From the NCBI GenBank assembly GCA_009761415.1, contig QUOL01000002.1:1426001-1490000 (forward strand): 64,000 nt of DNA, written 5' to 3'. Under the pieces are notes generated by a model. It saw only the letters and a program-made list of their open reading frames with translations, did no database searches and had not been told where the DNA came from. The first letter of the stretch is position 1. Each line of letters starts with the position of its first letter. The stretch comes from Sarcomyxa edulis. Its lineage: Eukaryota; Basidiomycota; Agaricomycetes; Agaricales; Mycenaceae. Shown here piece after piece: positions 53,205-64,000 of the stretch. The position numbers and the translations under genes were made by a program.

Positions 53205-56200
53205 CTAGGAAGGATTCGTCCTCTGTCGAGGACGTAGGAGGGGTCGCATCTAGCATGATAGGTCAGAACTTTCTCAGTGGAAATAAGTATAGAAAAGCTT
53301 ACCATCTCTGTGAACACAGGTAAAAGTTCTGGGAGATGCTTCAGGTCTGGCGGTTTCAGTACCTCTGACGTCTTTTTACTCTTTCGCGTGCTCTGCAGTG
53401 GAGGAGGTTCACGGCGTTTTGGAGGTGGAGGCGGAGGCATGTGCTCATTCGATGAACGCGGCGAGGGACTGGGAGGTAGGGGCTTCGATAATGCAGCAAT
53501 ATATGCATTCTTCGGTAGAGGTGGGACAGGAGGAGGGACGAAATCGTGGCTATGCTTTGGACTATGGGTAAACGATTTCGAGGAACGTAGACTGCGAAGA
53601 GACAGTGATCGTTTGGGAGCGATGGGAGTTCGAGATTCCGGTCGACTCCGTGGGGGACTAGGGGCAGCAGGGGCAGCGATAAGGGTCGTAAGAGATCGCG
53701 CGGGTCTTCTACGCTGTTGGCTACTGCCGTCGCTTTCCTCCTCGTCATCCTCGTCATCCTCGTCTTCATCAGTGTCTGTTTCGAACTCGCTGGAGGACTC
53801 GTCTCCGCTCTCGTCGTCGGTTTCCTCAGCTGCAATATCGTCGGCATCACCCTGGACTAGCTCTCCAAAGCTGATCTCTCCAACGACACCGTTGACAAGG
53901 GCCTGGGTAGCCTCGTCCTGCGCGTCTGCATCCGTTCCTTGCGTCTTTCCGAAGCGCCGTCGAAGCTTATCCTCGTAGATTACCTTGAGCTTGTAATGGT
54001 ACAACGCAACAGCATCGACCTCCTGTAGAATATCCTTGCGTTGCTGGCCAGTGTGAGGCAATAGAAACTCTAGACTGATAGGGTCACCAAGGCCTTCACG
54101 AACAAGAGTTAAGAAAAGCTCGATCCAGCGCATGAGACTGTCAAAAAGCCCTTCGCCCTTGGAATGGACTTTGTGAACGAAACTGTAGAATGCCTGCTCA
54201 TGACGCTGAATGAGGTCTATGAATGTTTGCACGGTCCTGTGCGGGTCCACTTGACTGACTGTGGTAGACGGCTTATCAGTCGTGTGTGCTGTGTTTTGAC
54301 TATACATCGGAAACTCACGTTCTTCAACCTGATCTACGGTCTTGATCAGATCGTTGATGAAGTTCTGTAGATCGCTCAAGGAATCTGCGATGCTGGCAGC
54401 CTTGTATACTTGCGCCAGAGGAGTATAAAATATGGTGATGATATCTTTCAAAAGTTCTGCCGTGAATCCCTAGAAAAGATTCTGCTTAGCTGGATAGACT
54501 AACTCTAGTGAGAGTGACTGACCTCAAAAATGAGAGCAATCAACTGCTCTTTATCCCGAAGCCGTGAATACAGATGAGCCAGCACCTTCAGGTCCTCGTA
54601 GAGCCATGCATCATCATCCTGTGGACCATCGTCGTCATCAGAGTCGACTTGATTTTTGCGTTCTCTGACGTATATGGCATGAGCACGATGTGCCCTGGCT
54701 ACACGGTGCATCTGAACACGCGTCAATACCGGTTCATCTGCTGAGCGTAAAACCACGGTCAACAAATTGAGGTGTTCCGATGCTAAGGAAGATATGATAT
54801 TTTAGCTAGAAGAACAAGACATGACATGGTTGACTTACCGGCGTCAGCTTTGAGTAAATTCTGGATCTCCTTCGGGGCATAGACGAACTGTCTGATCTTC
54901 TCACACATGACAGCATCATCGACTTTATCCTTGACCGCCTCGATTTCCTCCTCGAGAACTTTGACTTCTTCCGTCATGGAACTCGTGAACATGCTGACAT
55001 TGTGGCACGTCAGTAAAGTTAAGCTACAGTCTATGTGACAATGTACTCACCGTTGAAGTAAACTACGTCCACCAAATGGTTGTGCGAGAAACAAATCAAG
55101 AACACCTATAATCAAAGACAGCATCTAATGTTAGGACCAAAAGCGGAGAAAAATAACAATTTCTTGTACTTCTGATCATTCCAATAGGGTTGCTGACTTT
55201 CAGAGCAGTCCTTAGCATGAAGTAAGGCATCAATCCGTGGATGCGTTTGAGCCCTGCAAACGTCTCTGACGCATTATCTGCTGCCACGAACTGATGGAAG
55301 ACCGTAGACGCGAGTCTGGGAGAGAATAGAGTCAGCGTCATGGACAGAACAGAGCAGAAGGCAGACGCACGATATTCGAGCCCATTCGAGAACATCTTGA
55401 TAATTCGAAGGAAGGTCACGGACGTTCGGGGTGACCTTAATCGTTCCAAAGACATGCGTTAGACCGTCTGTTCAAGTGTATTAGGATCAATTGACATCTG
55501 TTAAGCGCAGTCGTATACTCTACCTTTTCCCATGACGTCTCCTTTGACATCTTTGATCGCATCCCTCAGGCCATCAACTCGACTAGCAATCTCCTTTGCA
55601 AACCGTTTCCTCCCATCCTCCCTAACTTTGTCGGCCTCTTCTCGTCTCCTTGCGTCCTCTAGTTCTTCCAATGATAACGAAGTGGGAGAGGCCAAGAGGA
55701 AGGATTTCAACACAGGAGAGGAGGCTATGGTCGACGAGGACATCAAGGAATGGAGGTATGACCGAAGAGTCAGTCTGTTCTTTTCTCGCGCAAGTTTACT
55801 GGGCACAGTTGTTTGACTCTGGAATGAGGCCGTAGAAGGGGAGTTCAGAGAGTCGACGGAACTGTTGTATTGACCACCAGGGGCGGCTTGTTGACGAGAA
55901 AAGTTGGTTTGGGCGAAGGGTGGCGCGCTCGATGGCGTACTGACGCTGACTGTGGTGCGGTCTTTGACAGGAGGAGAGCGTATTGATTCATTTGGATGGG
56001 CTTTCCGGAGCTGGAAGGGAGTAAAATCAATTTCAATGTGATCTTGAAAGATGAAATTAGACCAACCTCATTTGCCAGAGTCTTGAAATCGCCGTATCTG
56101 CGAGATACGAAGTGATCTGAATGATGCGAACGTCGGGTACGGATCAGGAATTCCTGTGAAGACGATGGTAGTGAGGGTCTAAGTAAGGTGACGAATGAAA

Positions 56201-57027
56201 GCTAGGAGGAGAGAGAGAAAGAGTCGAACCTCATGAACTCTACTTCGCATTCTTCCCTTGTCTACGACCGTCCGGACGCCTACGATGTTCAACTCGAATA
56301 TGTCCTTCGTCTTGAGCATCTTGGCTTGACGCTTCTTCGAAAGCTCTTCCAGTCGGTCAAGATCATTCTGATTGAGTCTGACTACCTCTTCGCGTTCCAC
56401 CAGTTTAGTAGCTGCACCAATAAACAGCGAGAGATTCCGTTCAAGTTTGGAAAGTAATTTGAGCCGTGTAGCTTGATCAGATCCGTCTACACTGTCTTCG
56501 AATACGGAGGTCGGTGAGAGATTGCGCGATAGGACAGACGCCATGAACGGCTGGAGCTTGTCTGAATAGAAATCCTTCGGTGCAGACGCCATAAACGGGA
56601 ACGTCAGGACAAACTGTCGAAAAAAGTACCGCAGAAAGGGGAGATCAAGCGATGGTGCATCTTTGGGAGGCGGAGAGAAGGGTGGTCCTAGATACGAAAA
56701 TGTGGAAACATTATTTGGAACAGAACTTGTGATGGCATCTAGTTCATAATTGATCTGCAATTGTATGAGTGATTTCTTGAGGTAGTGAGCGCGGAGCGGC
56801 GTCAGTTCGTGAGCTTCGTCTTGTTCCCGATCGTGAAATGGTGTGTCCTCGGATACTGGAGTGTGGACTAGAGGTATCTCGAGGTCGTCGTCGCCATCGA
56901 TAAGAAGTGAAGAAAGATCGGGTGAAGGGTCAGTATTCAGGGGAGGGGCCGGGATTGTTCTGGTAGGGCGTCTTGGCCTTATAGAAGAGGTAGAAGGGGT
57001 AGCCTGGATGGGTGATGTGGACGACAT
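53205..57027 (-). CDS. PXB-PX-DUF3818 lipid-binding protein (yeast YPR097W/Lec1-like)
   Basis: Large fungal peripheral-membrane protein combining a PX-associated domain, a PX phosphoinositide-binding domain and DUF3818; the yeast relative is YPR097W. ATG 57027 begins MSSTSPIQATPSTSSIRP. The PXB domain at about 56250-56830 contains LTPLRAHYLKKSLIQLQINY and LPFLRYFFRQFVLTFPFMAS. The PX domain follows across introns (about 56040-56240 and 55480-55830), with SRRYGDFKTLANELRKAHP and, later, EKNRLTLRSYLHSLMSS. DUF3818 (54000-55450) includes FAGLKRIHGLMPYFMLRTAL and ERKNQVDSDDDDG. The C-terminus has a long Asp/Glu/Ser tract and Pro-rich SH3-ligand-like runs (PPPVPPLPK). A short last exon ends RTNPS at TAG 53205. 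I estimate about 1050 residues. Exact lipid specificity is not visible. Confidence 0.88.
53738..53770 (+). repeat. CTCGTCATC-type microsatellite coding an acidic tract
   Basis: Near-identical 9-bp units (CTCGTCATC) encode the Asp/Glu-rich run of the PX protein on the opposite strand. The tract also creates a long but spurious open frame on the plus strand. Confidence 0.75.
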
Positions 57028-57267
57028 TTCTTGAGAATATGTGGAGATGTCTAGCAGATCATACTCGACGTTGTTCAGGATGATGCTGAGCAAGCTGCGG
57101 CAGATTTCGAGTTGGCTGAGGCGGCACCAGCGGCGGCGGCAGCGTGCCTCAAGCGGATATAGCGCAAAAATAGAAATAGGGGCAGAATTTGTAAACAGGT
57201 ATATTCACGAATGTAAGTGCAACGAGACAGTACGATGATGTTACTGCTAATCAATGGCGCTAATCCT

Positions 57268-57862
57268 TCAATAACAATAACCTCTTCCACGTCGTGAAGT
57301 AGGAGTAGGAGTTACTGTATTCACAGAGACGTTCTTGAATTCGAGGATAGGCTGAGCGGATGCCTAATACCCAAGTCATAAATATGACGGTCAATGGATC
57401 AGAGTCAGAGGATGTGGCCTACATACACCGAGTAGCATAAAATGTGCGACCGTCAACATGTTCAATCCGGTGGTGAGGCCCTGAGGGAAGTGTCACCGTC
57501 TGCTAGATTAGTGGTAGTGGTACATATCATGTATCATCCCTGAGCATGATCATGAAGACTTGGATTCAGAGACATGCTGGACACCCGTGAGTGAGTGAGT
57601 TCTTGCATGGATCTAGGCGTTAGTACGGTACCTATTGCTTGTGCTTGAATAGAATAGAATATGTGGGGGCTATAATACGCACTGGGAACAACAACAACTG
57701 CACGTTCGTGGGCAGGCCGGAGCTCGAGGCGAGTGTGGCCCCATTGTTTTGTTTGGAAATCCAATGATGATCATGATGCCTTGAGCATATGCATATGTCG
57801 ACGTCGTCGAGGCCACCAAAAGTAAAAGTGATAAAAAAAACGGCGCTGAGGATAGTTCTCAT
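57268..57862 (-). CDS. Doubtful small gene, possibly secreted
   Basis: Weak candidate on the minus strand. ATG 57862 opens MRTILSAVFFITFTFGGL, a hydrophobic signal-peptide-like start. Further along, protein-like segments appear in different frames that introns could join: QTVTLPSGPHHRIEHVDGRT (near 57440-57500) and, after a plausible intron, ILEFKNVSVNTVTPTPTSRR ending RGYCY at TGA 57268. I could not find one consistent set of splice sites joining all parts, so exon structure and even the start are open. It may instead be two fragments, a non-coding transcript or a decayed gene. No similarity was recognised. Confidence 0.3.
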
Positions 57863-58553
57863 GATGGGCTCTGCCAGTGGAAGATGGTCATTGCATTGCA
57901 CGATGTGATGAGTTCTTAAATAGTAATACTTGGCATGCGGTGCTTTCGACCGACTTCAACGCCACTCGAACTCGAAATGTATGGAGTCTGAGCAAAAGTT
58001 TTCTCCATGAGATGACGAGTCTTCAGACATCATGAGCACATCATGAACATGAGCGTTGCTTCTGAGTGTACATTGAGTCGGCTTCGAAGGAAGTGAAGTG
58101 CTGGTGAACGAGGTTAGTGGTGCTGATAGAATCACAAACGCTTTCGAGCCGAAGCAGTAGCAGCATATCTATATCCAAATGAGCACATCGACGCTCTAGG
58201 ACGAGAACGGGCCACGTTTCTTCCATAGCCTTGTTTGCTGTACGTGAACATCACAGCCGAGATTCCGACCTTCCAGTGCGCTTACTCCCCAAAGAAAACA
58301 TGCAGCGATGCAAGAAAACGGCTGGAAACGAAAGAGAAAACGGGCGAGATGACCAATTCAAGGGGATCGAAAGTGATCGGACTAACCAACTGAAAGGACA
58401 TGGACATGGGAAACACAAGTGTCATTGCTCGCTCGCTCGCTCGGATTGACCAAGATGAGAAAATAGCTCATGCATAACATATAAAAAATATACTGACACT
58501 CAATCGAGCCCCTCCATCACACCATCTCTTGGCGATACCTATGAGAGAATCGT
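57863..58553. other. Intergenic region upstream of RBM42-like 3' end
   Basis: About 690 bp with only short chance frames and a small CTCG repeat at 58429-58442. It presumably holds the 3' UTR of the RBM42-like gene and any promoter of the doubtful gene to its left. Confidence 0.45.
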
Positions 58554-59454
58554 TCAGTAAGGCTTATGTCTGTTCTTCTTCAAGTCCGCCTCTAGTTTCT
58601 TTGCCTTCCTATGGCCTATCTCTACAGGACGGATGGCGGCATCGTCAGCCTTCTTCAACTTGACAGGCCGATTACCGACATATTTGCCTGGAAGGTTTCA
58701 ATAAGATTGTGAGTGAGCAATGGACGCCGGTGGATGGATGGATGAAATGCGAAGTGTAACATACCGTCCATCTCTTTCCAAGCTTTCAAAAAGTCTTCAG
58801 GGTCAGAGAACGCAACAAAGCCGTATTTCGCCTGGATTAGCCAGTGAGCAGTGAGTACAGGTGATGTGGGTCAACGAGGGAGTGAGTGTTCGCACCTTTT
58901 GACTGAGCCTGTCACGGATGACACGAGCCTTTTGGAAAGAAGTGTACTTGTTGAAAGCGTTGGAGAGGACGTCGTCAGAAACGTCGTTACTGAGATCTCC
59001 TACAAACAAACGGAACCACGCTACACAACCATAACGAGACTGAGCTGTTTGTCCATTCCAAGATAACGCAGACTTACAAGGATTCCACTCTAGTAGAGTC
59101 TGATCTTCCCAGACCTTTCCGCCTCCTTTACGCAGGACAGTCGTCCTCTTGCCTCCCTTTGCAAGTTTGCCACCAGCACCACCTCGTTTATCGATCATGG
59201 CGCCTGGAACATAGACACTTTGTTGTGCAAGAATACCAACGTCGTATTCGTAGGCATTGGCAGGGACTGGAGCACTGTGAGAGGAGGATGAGCCTGGAAT
59301 GGGGAATGATGGACCAGCATAGGGCTGATGATATGGATTGATGTCTCCCTGGGAGTGTATCAGTAGGGTATTAGAAGGATGTGAGGTTGTGATATACCTG
59401 TTGCTGTTGTTGGCCGTAGCTTTGATAGTAGTTTTGTGCAGAGTATGGATCCAT
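58554..59454 (-). CDS. RBM42-like RNA-binding protein (single RRM)
   Basis: RNA-binding protein resembling animal RBM42. ATG 59454 starts MDPYSAQNYYQSYGQQQQQ, a Gln/Tyr-rich tail; the middle exon includes YEYDVGILAQQSVYVPGAM, GGAGGKLAKGGKRTTVLRKG and KVWEDQTLLEWNP. After an intron the RRM reads FRLFVGDLSNDVSDDVLSNA and FQKARVIRDRLSQK, then, across the next intron, AKYGFVAFSDPEDFLKAWKE and VGNRPVKLKKADD. It ends KKNRHKPY at TGA 58554-58556. The RNP2 (LFVGDL) and RNP1 (YGFVAF) motifs and the FxxFxKA(K/R)VIRD pattern are typical of RBM42. I estimate about 240 residues, shorter than the animal protein because the N-terminal region is brief. Confidence 0.88.
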
Positions 59455-59980
59455 GTTGGCGTTGAGTTGTACGACGGAGAAAGGCAAGAGACGATTGCTT
59501 GGCAGAACGACGAACACGTGGGAATTCTTGCTAAATGTAGAAATGCCCCTGTTCAACGTTCACAGCTACCAAAGCTTTGCAGTCTTTTGTCTCTTCAAAG
59601 CTTCAACGTGAAGTACTATGCTACCTAGTGCTAGTACTGCCCTAAGTTATAGTCATCGTAGTAACCTTTATTCTAAATATCCAGAGGTCATTTGATTTCG
59701 TAGACCAAGAAACAGTTTTCATTGAATGAGTGAACGTGGCTGCAATACTTCCAACTTTATGTTGCCTTTATGCAGGGCCATTCCACTTGCTAAGATGGCG
59801 GTATGTCCTATCGTGAAAGCGTACAAGTACTACTATAAGGTAGACAGTCCCGAGTCGAGTGGCGGGCGGGAGAGGTCGCCGGTTTAGTAGCCGGTGGTCC
59901 GGGGTCCCTCCCAGAGTGGAATTGGCGATTTTTTGTACTGCTCGACAAATACCCTCCCCGACCTCCCTCACGGCCTCAAG
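59455..59980. other. Divergent promoter region, RBM42-like / RPL5
   Basis: About 530 bp between the RBM42-like ATG and the RPL5 5' UTR intron. It includes a GC-rich patch at 59860-59930 close to the probable RPL5 transcription start, and a pyrimidine-rich stretch (59945-59970) of the kind common before ribosomal protein gene starts. No tRNA fold could be drawn for the GC-rich patch. Confidence 0.5.
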
Positions 59981-60140
59981 GTACGTCCTTTCATGTCCCT
60001 ACGTCTCTCGCTATCCCTGGAGAACCTACGACCTATCCCTGTCTGACCGTTTCGTACGGAAAACTTGGAGGATGCGTTGGATTAGCCGCGATGCTTGTGG
60101 ATGTAGAATGTCTGGACAGTTGATCTGACTCTCTATTCAG
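59981..60140 (+). other. Probable 5' UTR intron of RPL5
   Basis: A GTACGT donor at 59981 follows CCTCAAG, and the acceptor CTCTATTCAG ends immediately before the RPL5 ATG. The 160-nt length is two to three times the usual intron size in this window. I saw no clear C/D or H/ACA boxes. Confidence 0.65.
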
Positions 60141-61281
60141 ATGCCTTTCGTCAAGAAACTCAAGTCTTCAGCCTACTTCTCCCGTTTCCAGGTCAAGTAC
60201 CGCAGACGTAGAGAAGGAAAGACCGATTGTGAGTAACACAATCACAATTCACAGTTCCTAGTATTGACCCAACAACAGACTACGCCCGCAAACGTCTTGT
60301 TACACAGGCCAAGAACAAGTAGTACGTCCCAGTCCAAACACTCTCTCCGTACCGCATATACTCATCCACTTTGCAGCAATGCACCAAAGTACCGTCTGGT
60401 AGTCCGCTTCACAAACAAGGACATCATCTGCCAGATCGTCTACGCACGTCTCCAGGGTGACTTTGTCTTGACCGCTGCTCAATCGCGAGAGCTCCCAAGA
60501 TACGGTATCAGCCACGGTCTCACTAACTGGTCCGCTGGTGCGTAATCCTAACCATCTCCAACATCACGTCAAACTCACATTATTATTATTTCGTGCAGCC
60601 TACGCTACTGGCCTTCTTTGCGCTCGTCGTGCATTGACCAAGCTTGGTCTTGCAGACAAGTACGAGGGTGTTGTCGAGCCCGATGGCACTCTTTCCATGA
60701 CCGAAGCTCTCGAGGATGCTCCCCGACCCTTCAAATGCTATCTTGACGTTGGTCTCCGACGCACTTCCACTGGTTCCCGTGTTTTCGGTGCCATGAAGGG
60801 TGCCAGTGACGGCGGTATCTTCATCCCTCATTCCGATAAACGTTTCCCTGGTTTCGACCCAGAGAGCAAGGAGCTGGATGCCGAGGTGTTGAAAAAGTAC
60901 ATCTACGGTGGTCACGTTGCCGAGTACATGGAGAGTCTCGAGGAGGAAGATGACGAGCGGTACGTCTGCCCTACGACGCTCTATCTGTCACCTGCTACCT
61001 GCTAAACCTGCCTTTTCAGATTCAAGAAGCAGTTCGCTACTTACCTCGCTGACGGTATCGGTTCGGAGGACATCGAAGAGATGTACACCAACGCCCACGC
61101 CGCCATCCGAGAAGACCCCACGTTCAAGCCCACAGACAAGTCGAAAGACTGGAAAGAGGAGACGAAAAAGCACAAGGATGTCAGACTCACACATGCCCAA
61201 CGCCAAGAGAGGATTGCCGCCAAGATCGAGATTTTCAAGGCTGGCAAGACGGCTGTGGAGTCGGACGAGGACGAGGAGTAG
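60141..61281 (+). CDS. RPL5: 60S ribosomal protein uL18 (RPL5)
   Basis: 5S rRNA-binding protein of the large ribosomal subunit, assembled with 5S rRNA and uL5 before joining the pre-60S particle. It reads [40 protein letters not shown] and, after an intron, [20 protein letters not shown]. Next come [20 protein letters not shown], then [20 protein letters not shown] (60600-60660), [20 protein letters not shown], and the basic C-terminus [19 protein letters not shown] ending SDEDEE at 61281. Five exons give about 300 residues, the normal length for fungal uL18. The gene has an intron ending exactly at the ATG. The evenly high match to the family leaves no real doubt. Confidence 0.97.
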
Positions 61282-61437
61282 ATGTCAATGGCAGGTCTTT
61301 ACTGATCGTTCATGTCTTACAAAACTCTTTTTGGCTATGCACATTTCGTATGTATGCGCCCCCCATGCTATTACATGCCATATTTTCGGGATTCTTTCGA
61401 GTGTGAAAATATGTCAGTAGAATGGATTAGACGTAAG

Positions 61438-63736
61438 CTACGGCTCAAGTAACGCTCGTTCAATCGTCCTTTCTACCCAGGATAGCAGAGAGATATCAGT
61501 TTGCGAAGAATATGTTTCCAAAGACTTCTCCGTCGCCGTCTCATGCTCAAGACGAAACGCAGAGCAGTCAATGGTCCCATCCTTGCCATAATAGATGTGG
61601 AAGTTCCTGTAAACGAAGCGTCACCGGTGAGATCGCGACGAGGTAAAAAAAACACTGGGAACTTCAAGACTGACAGTACGCAACCTTCCCATCTTCCGAT
61701 ACACCGGCTGAGATCCATGAACCACGTCGCACCTACCTGCTCACACAGATCCGTACCTATTTCGCATATCCTGGTCAGCAGACACCGTTCAATTTCGTCG
61801 AAGAGTAGTTGGTATAATTGGGGTATGGACGATATGGATAGTGTGGCTTGAGAAAGATGGGCTGTGAGCGAAGAGGGCGAGACGAATGTTAATCGCAATG
61901 TGTGTCTGCAGAGACGTTCAGACGAACGGTTCATATTGTAACGTAACGAGAAAGTGGACTAACCGATTATTTATCCGCAACACCACCTCCCCACCCAACT
62001 TCCTCTGATCATTAGTTTCGAAGAGTTGGATGAGTTCGTTTCCAATATCTCCGATAGGTTCAAACCGAAGCTTCGTCGGGACTCCCGCCGAGGTCAGCGC
62101 TCGTACCACTTTATCCACCTCCTTCTTGACCCGGTCACAGAACACTTGATATTGCAGCAGATCGATGACAGGCTGTAATAACGGAGGGCAGGGACCCGCA
62201 ACGCCTGGGAGGAGGAATACTCCGGCTTTTCCGAGGCGAGATAGTTTTGTGTGACTGTGTATACGGAGCAGGAGAGCGTGGAGAGCGTGGTAGATGAGAT
62301 CGCATTTCGCTGATAGCGCGGTTTCGTGGATATCAGATGATGATGGTGATGATGAGTCGTTATCGACCTATATTATTATATGACGAAGCTCGAGAAGAAT
62401 TGACAAGTGAGATAAACGAAGAACGTACGAGCTCAAATTTTAGTTCCAAGCCTTGCGCTGCGTCGACCACAATAAGTCGTTCGGACACTCGGGCTGATGC
62501 AGTTGGTAGACTGCTAGCTTCTCTAACTAAAAGTGAGAATATCTCCTGCTCGACGACTTCTTGTTGAGCGGCTTTGAGAGACCCAGAAAGCGGGTCGTCA
62601 TCCGGGGGCTGTAGCCTATTGTGCGCAGAGACCCGTCCACCATTGTCAGTCGTTGCGGATAATACAACGCGGAGTCGCGTGTGTTGCCGATGGGGGAACA
62701 CCAAAGCGTCTGATGTAGCTTCGTTAGTCGCCATGTGACCTATAGCTCTGCGTCTGAACATGGGAGGAGCTGCGTGAGGAAAGCTCATAAGTTCCTCTAG
62801 CGAAACCGCACGAGGGAGAGGGAAGTAGTCGACGTACATTCTTCCAGACCATAGGAGATGAGGAAATCTTTCGAAGTCTTGTCTCCCTTTCCTGTTGCAG
62901 AACCGAAAGGAAGAGGAGCTGGAATGAGCCCCCAGTTTGCCCGTCTGATTTTCAGAGCGTTCACCCAGTACTTTTCGCCTTTGATGCGACCTCTTTCCAT
63001 GCTCTCGGAAGCTGTCTTGAAAACATCTGCAGCTTTCCGCAGTGCTTCGTCTTTACCTCCAATGGCTAACTGACTATTGAAAGCTTGTACTGAGATGATG
63101 GGAGGAGGTTTTGACACGATGGTAGCTGAGAGTGTTGATGGATGTGCTGTAGGTACGGATGACAGTGGTGGAAGAGCCGGAGTAGGGTCTGAGTCTGAGG
63201 CTAGCAATAATGCTAAGAGTTCTTTCGCATGAGTCATTTCCCCGAGAGCAATACTACGTACGTTTCGATTAGATGGTGCGCGAGAACATGTGCATGTACT
63301 CTCCAACTCACAATAATTGAGGAAGAATCTCCATACGCATCTTAAACAACTCCTCTGTAGTCATAATCGCCGAAGATGTATCTTCCGGTCCCTCTGTCGG
63401 GGTGGCATCTGGGTCCGACACTACCGTATCCTCAATAGAGTCTGTCCTCAAAATGCCTTGTTCCAGGAGTGGCCCGTGATTTTTGTCGAAAAAGTCGATT
63501 CCGCGTTCGACAAATATCCTTCTGAGGTTCTCTCCGAGAACTTGTGAAGGGATTTCCTGTCTGTACAGGGATGAATGATAGGTGCAAGCACATGGTTTGC
63601 ATTAGATGACATACGGTTCGTAAATATGCTCTCCTTCAGGAGTGATATCGAGTAGGACTGGGATGCGATCACCATTGTCGTCTTTGTAAGGCCTCTCAAG
63701 GGATAGTTTTATTTTTTTCCATGGTGGCTCGTCCAT
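61438..63736 (-). CDS. MED17: Mediator of RNA polymerase II, subunit 17
   Basis: Core head-module subunit of Mediator (Srb4 in yeast), essential for polymerase II recruitment. ATG 63736 starts MDEPPWKKIKLSLERPYKDD, and the second exon continues EPQEIPSQVLGENLRRIFVE and RGIDFFDKNHGPLLEQGIL. The region 62870-63260 includes EMTHAKELLALLLASDSD, ISVQAFNSQLAIGGKDEALR and YWVNALKIRRANWGLIPAP, the last matching the Trp-containing MED17 signature. The C-terminal half is helical and ends SLLSWVERTIERALLEP at TAG 61438-61440. I estimate about 680 residues with eight or so introns. Together with MED20 it places two head subunits in this window. It is divergent from the gene starting at 63900. Confidence 0.9.
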
Positions 63737-63899
63737 ACTTGCCAGGCGAGATCTCAGTGAGAGAATAAATTAGCGGTAGAGAGAGGTTGATGTGGCTGTA
63801 CAAGTGATCGGCCGGGTGACTCAAATGTTAGATCTATAAACTTTGCCTCGTTCTCTTTCACGGAATAAATTGCGGTCTGCCACTCATCATCGCGCCGAT
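63737..63899. promoter_or_regulatory. Divergent promoter, MED17 / right-edge gene
   Basis: 163 bp between divergent start codons; inferred to contain both promoters. No specific element identified. Confidence 0.45.
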
Positions 63900-64000
63900 A
63901 TGGCAAAATCATCCCCAAATGCTAGTGCCACTCCAGGGCCTTCTTCAAATAAGAGGAGAAAACTAGAAGACGAGGATTCTCACAATTTCTCGAAGAAACA
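63900..64000 (+). CDS. Start of an unidentified gene (cut by right edge)
   Basis: An open frame from ATG 63900 runs to the end of the window, reading MAKSSPNASATPGPSSNKRR and then KLEDEDSHNFSKK. The Ser/Pro-rich start followed by a basic KRRKLED patch resembles the N-terminus of a nuclear or nucleolar protein. The 33 visible residues are not enough to name it. Confidence 0.55.
   Translation, partial: MAKSSPNASATPGPSSNKRRKLEDEDSHNFSKK

Noticed and set aside
53277..53978. 233-codon open frame on the plus strand, Gly/Ser-rich
   Set aside because: It is the antisense shadow of the acidic and Pro-rich C-terminus of the PX-domain protein; composition is explained by the CTCGTCATC repeat.
59820..59940. 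GC-rich segment with short inverted repeats, tRNA-like at first sight
   Set aside because: No cloverleaf with A and B boxes could be drawn; position suits the RPL5 promoter or transcription start.

Overview
The window is a gene-dense stretch of an intron-rich fungal nuclear genome. Introns are mostly about 45-65 nt with GT..AG ends, coding exons are split many times, and the genes are standard eukaryotic ones (MCM6, ORC4, eIF3f, RPL5, two Mediator subunits, an NDR kinase, a formin). Gene content and protein style (urease accessory protein, PA14-containing GH3 beta-glucosidase, GH92 mannosidase, a PXB-PX-DUF3818 protein, a MED20 start like those of mushroom-forming fungi) point to a basidiomycete, probably Agaricomycotina. 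I cannot name a genus from the sequence alone.

Layout. 1-4.1 kb (-): N-terminal part of a diaphanous-related formin, cut by the left edge inside its FH1 proline tract. 4.6-8.0 kb (-): MCM6. 8.2-9.3 kb (+): a small tyrosine/serine phosphatase. 9.5-13.2 kb (-): VAC14. 13.5-17.1 kb (-): GH3 beta-glucosidase with PA14 domain. 17.6-19.2 kb (+): RNF220-like RING E3. 20.2-21.4 kb (+): eIF3f, tail to tail with UreF (21.4-22.4 kb, -). 22.6-24.6 kb (+): AFG1-type mitochondrial ATPase. 24.65-30.57 kb: gene-poor, with one small secreted cysteine-rich protein gene at 27.9 kb. 30.6-34.0 kb (+): Whi3/Scw1-like RRM protein. 34.9-36.0 kb (-): orphan Ser/Pro-rich protein. 36.2-40.1 kb (-): secreted GH92 alpha-mannosidase. 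40.8-42.9 kb (-): ORC4, sharing a 115-bp divergent promoter with MED20 (43.0-44.1 kb, +). 44.3-46.2 kb (+): mitochondrial PDK/BCKDK-type kinase. 46.7-47.9 kb (+): disordered hypothetical protein. 48.2-50.2 kb (+): NDR/Cbk1/Orb6 kinase. 50.5-53.0 kb (+): Spb4-type DEAD-box helicase. 53.2-57.0 kb (-): PXB-PX-DUF3818 lipid-binding protein. 57.3-57.9 kb (-): doubtful small gene. 58.6-59.5 kb (-): RBM42-like RRM protein. 60.1-61.3 kb (+): ribosomal protein uL18 (RPL5). 61.4-63.7 kb (-): MED17. 63.9 kb to the right edge (+): start of an unidentified gene.

Functionally most of this is housekeeping: replication licensing (MCM6, ORC4), transcription (MED17 and MED20, both Mediator head subunits), translation and ribosome assembly (eIF3f, RPL5, Spb4), phosphoinositide and membrane biology (VAC14, PX protein), polarity and morphogenesis (formin, NDR kinase, Whi3-like protein), mitochondrial control (AFG1, PDK) and glycan or nitrogen use (GH3, GH92, UreF). 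I see no gene cluster that looks like a new multi-gene system. The less ordinary signals are a possible cystine-knot secreted peptide in a gene-poor tract, a glycine in place of the ORC4 Walker B glutamate, a stop codon embedded in a consensus splice donor, very short shared intergenic spaces, and a long mRNA leader with an upstream ORF. Exon coordinates were read by eye; CDS entries give the whole span from start to stop, introns included.
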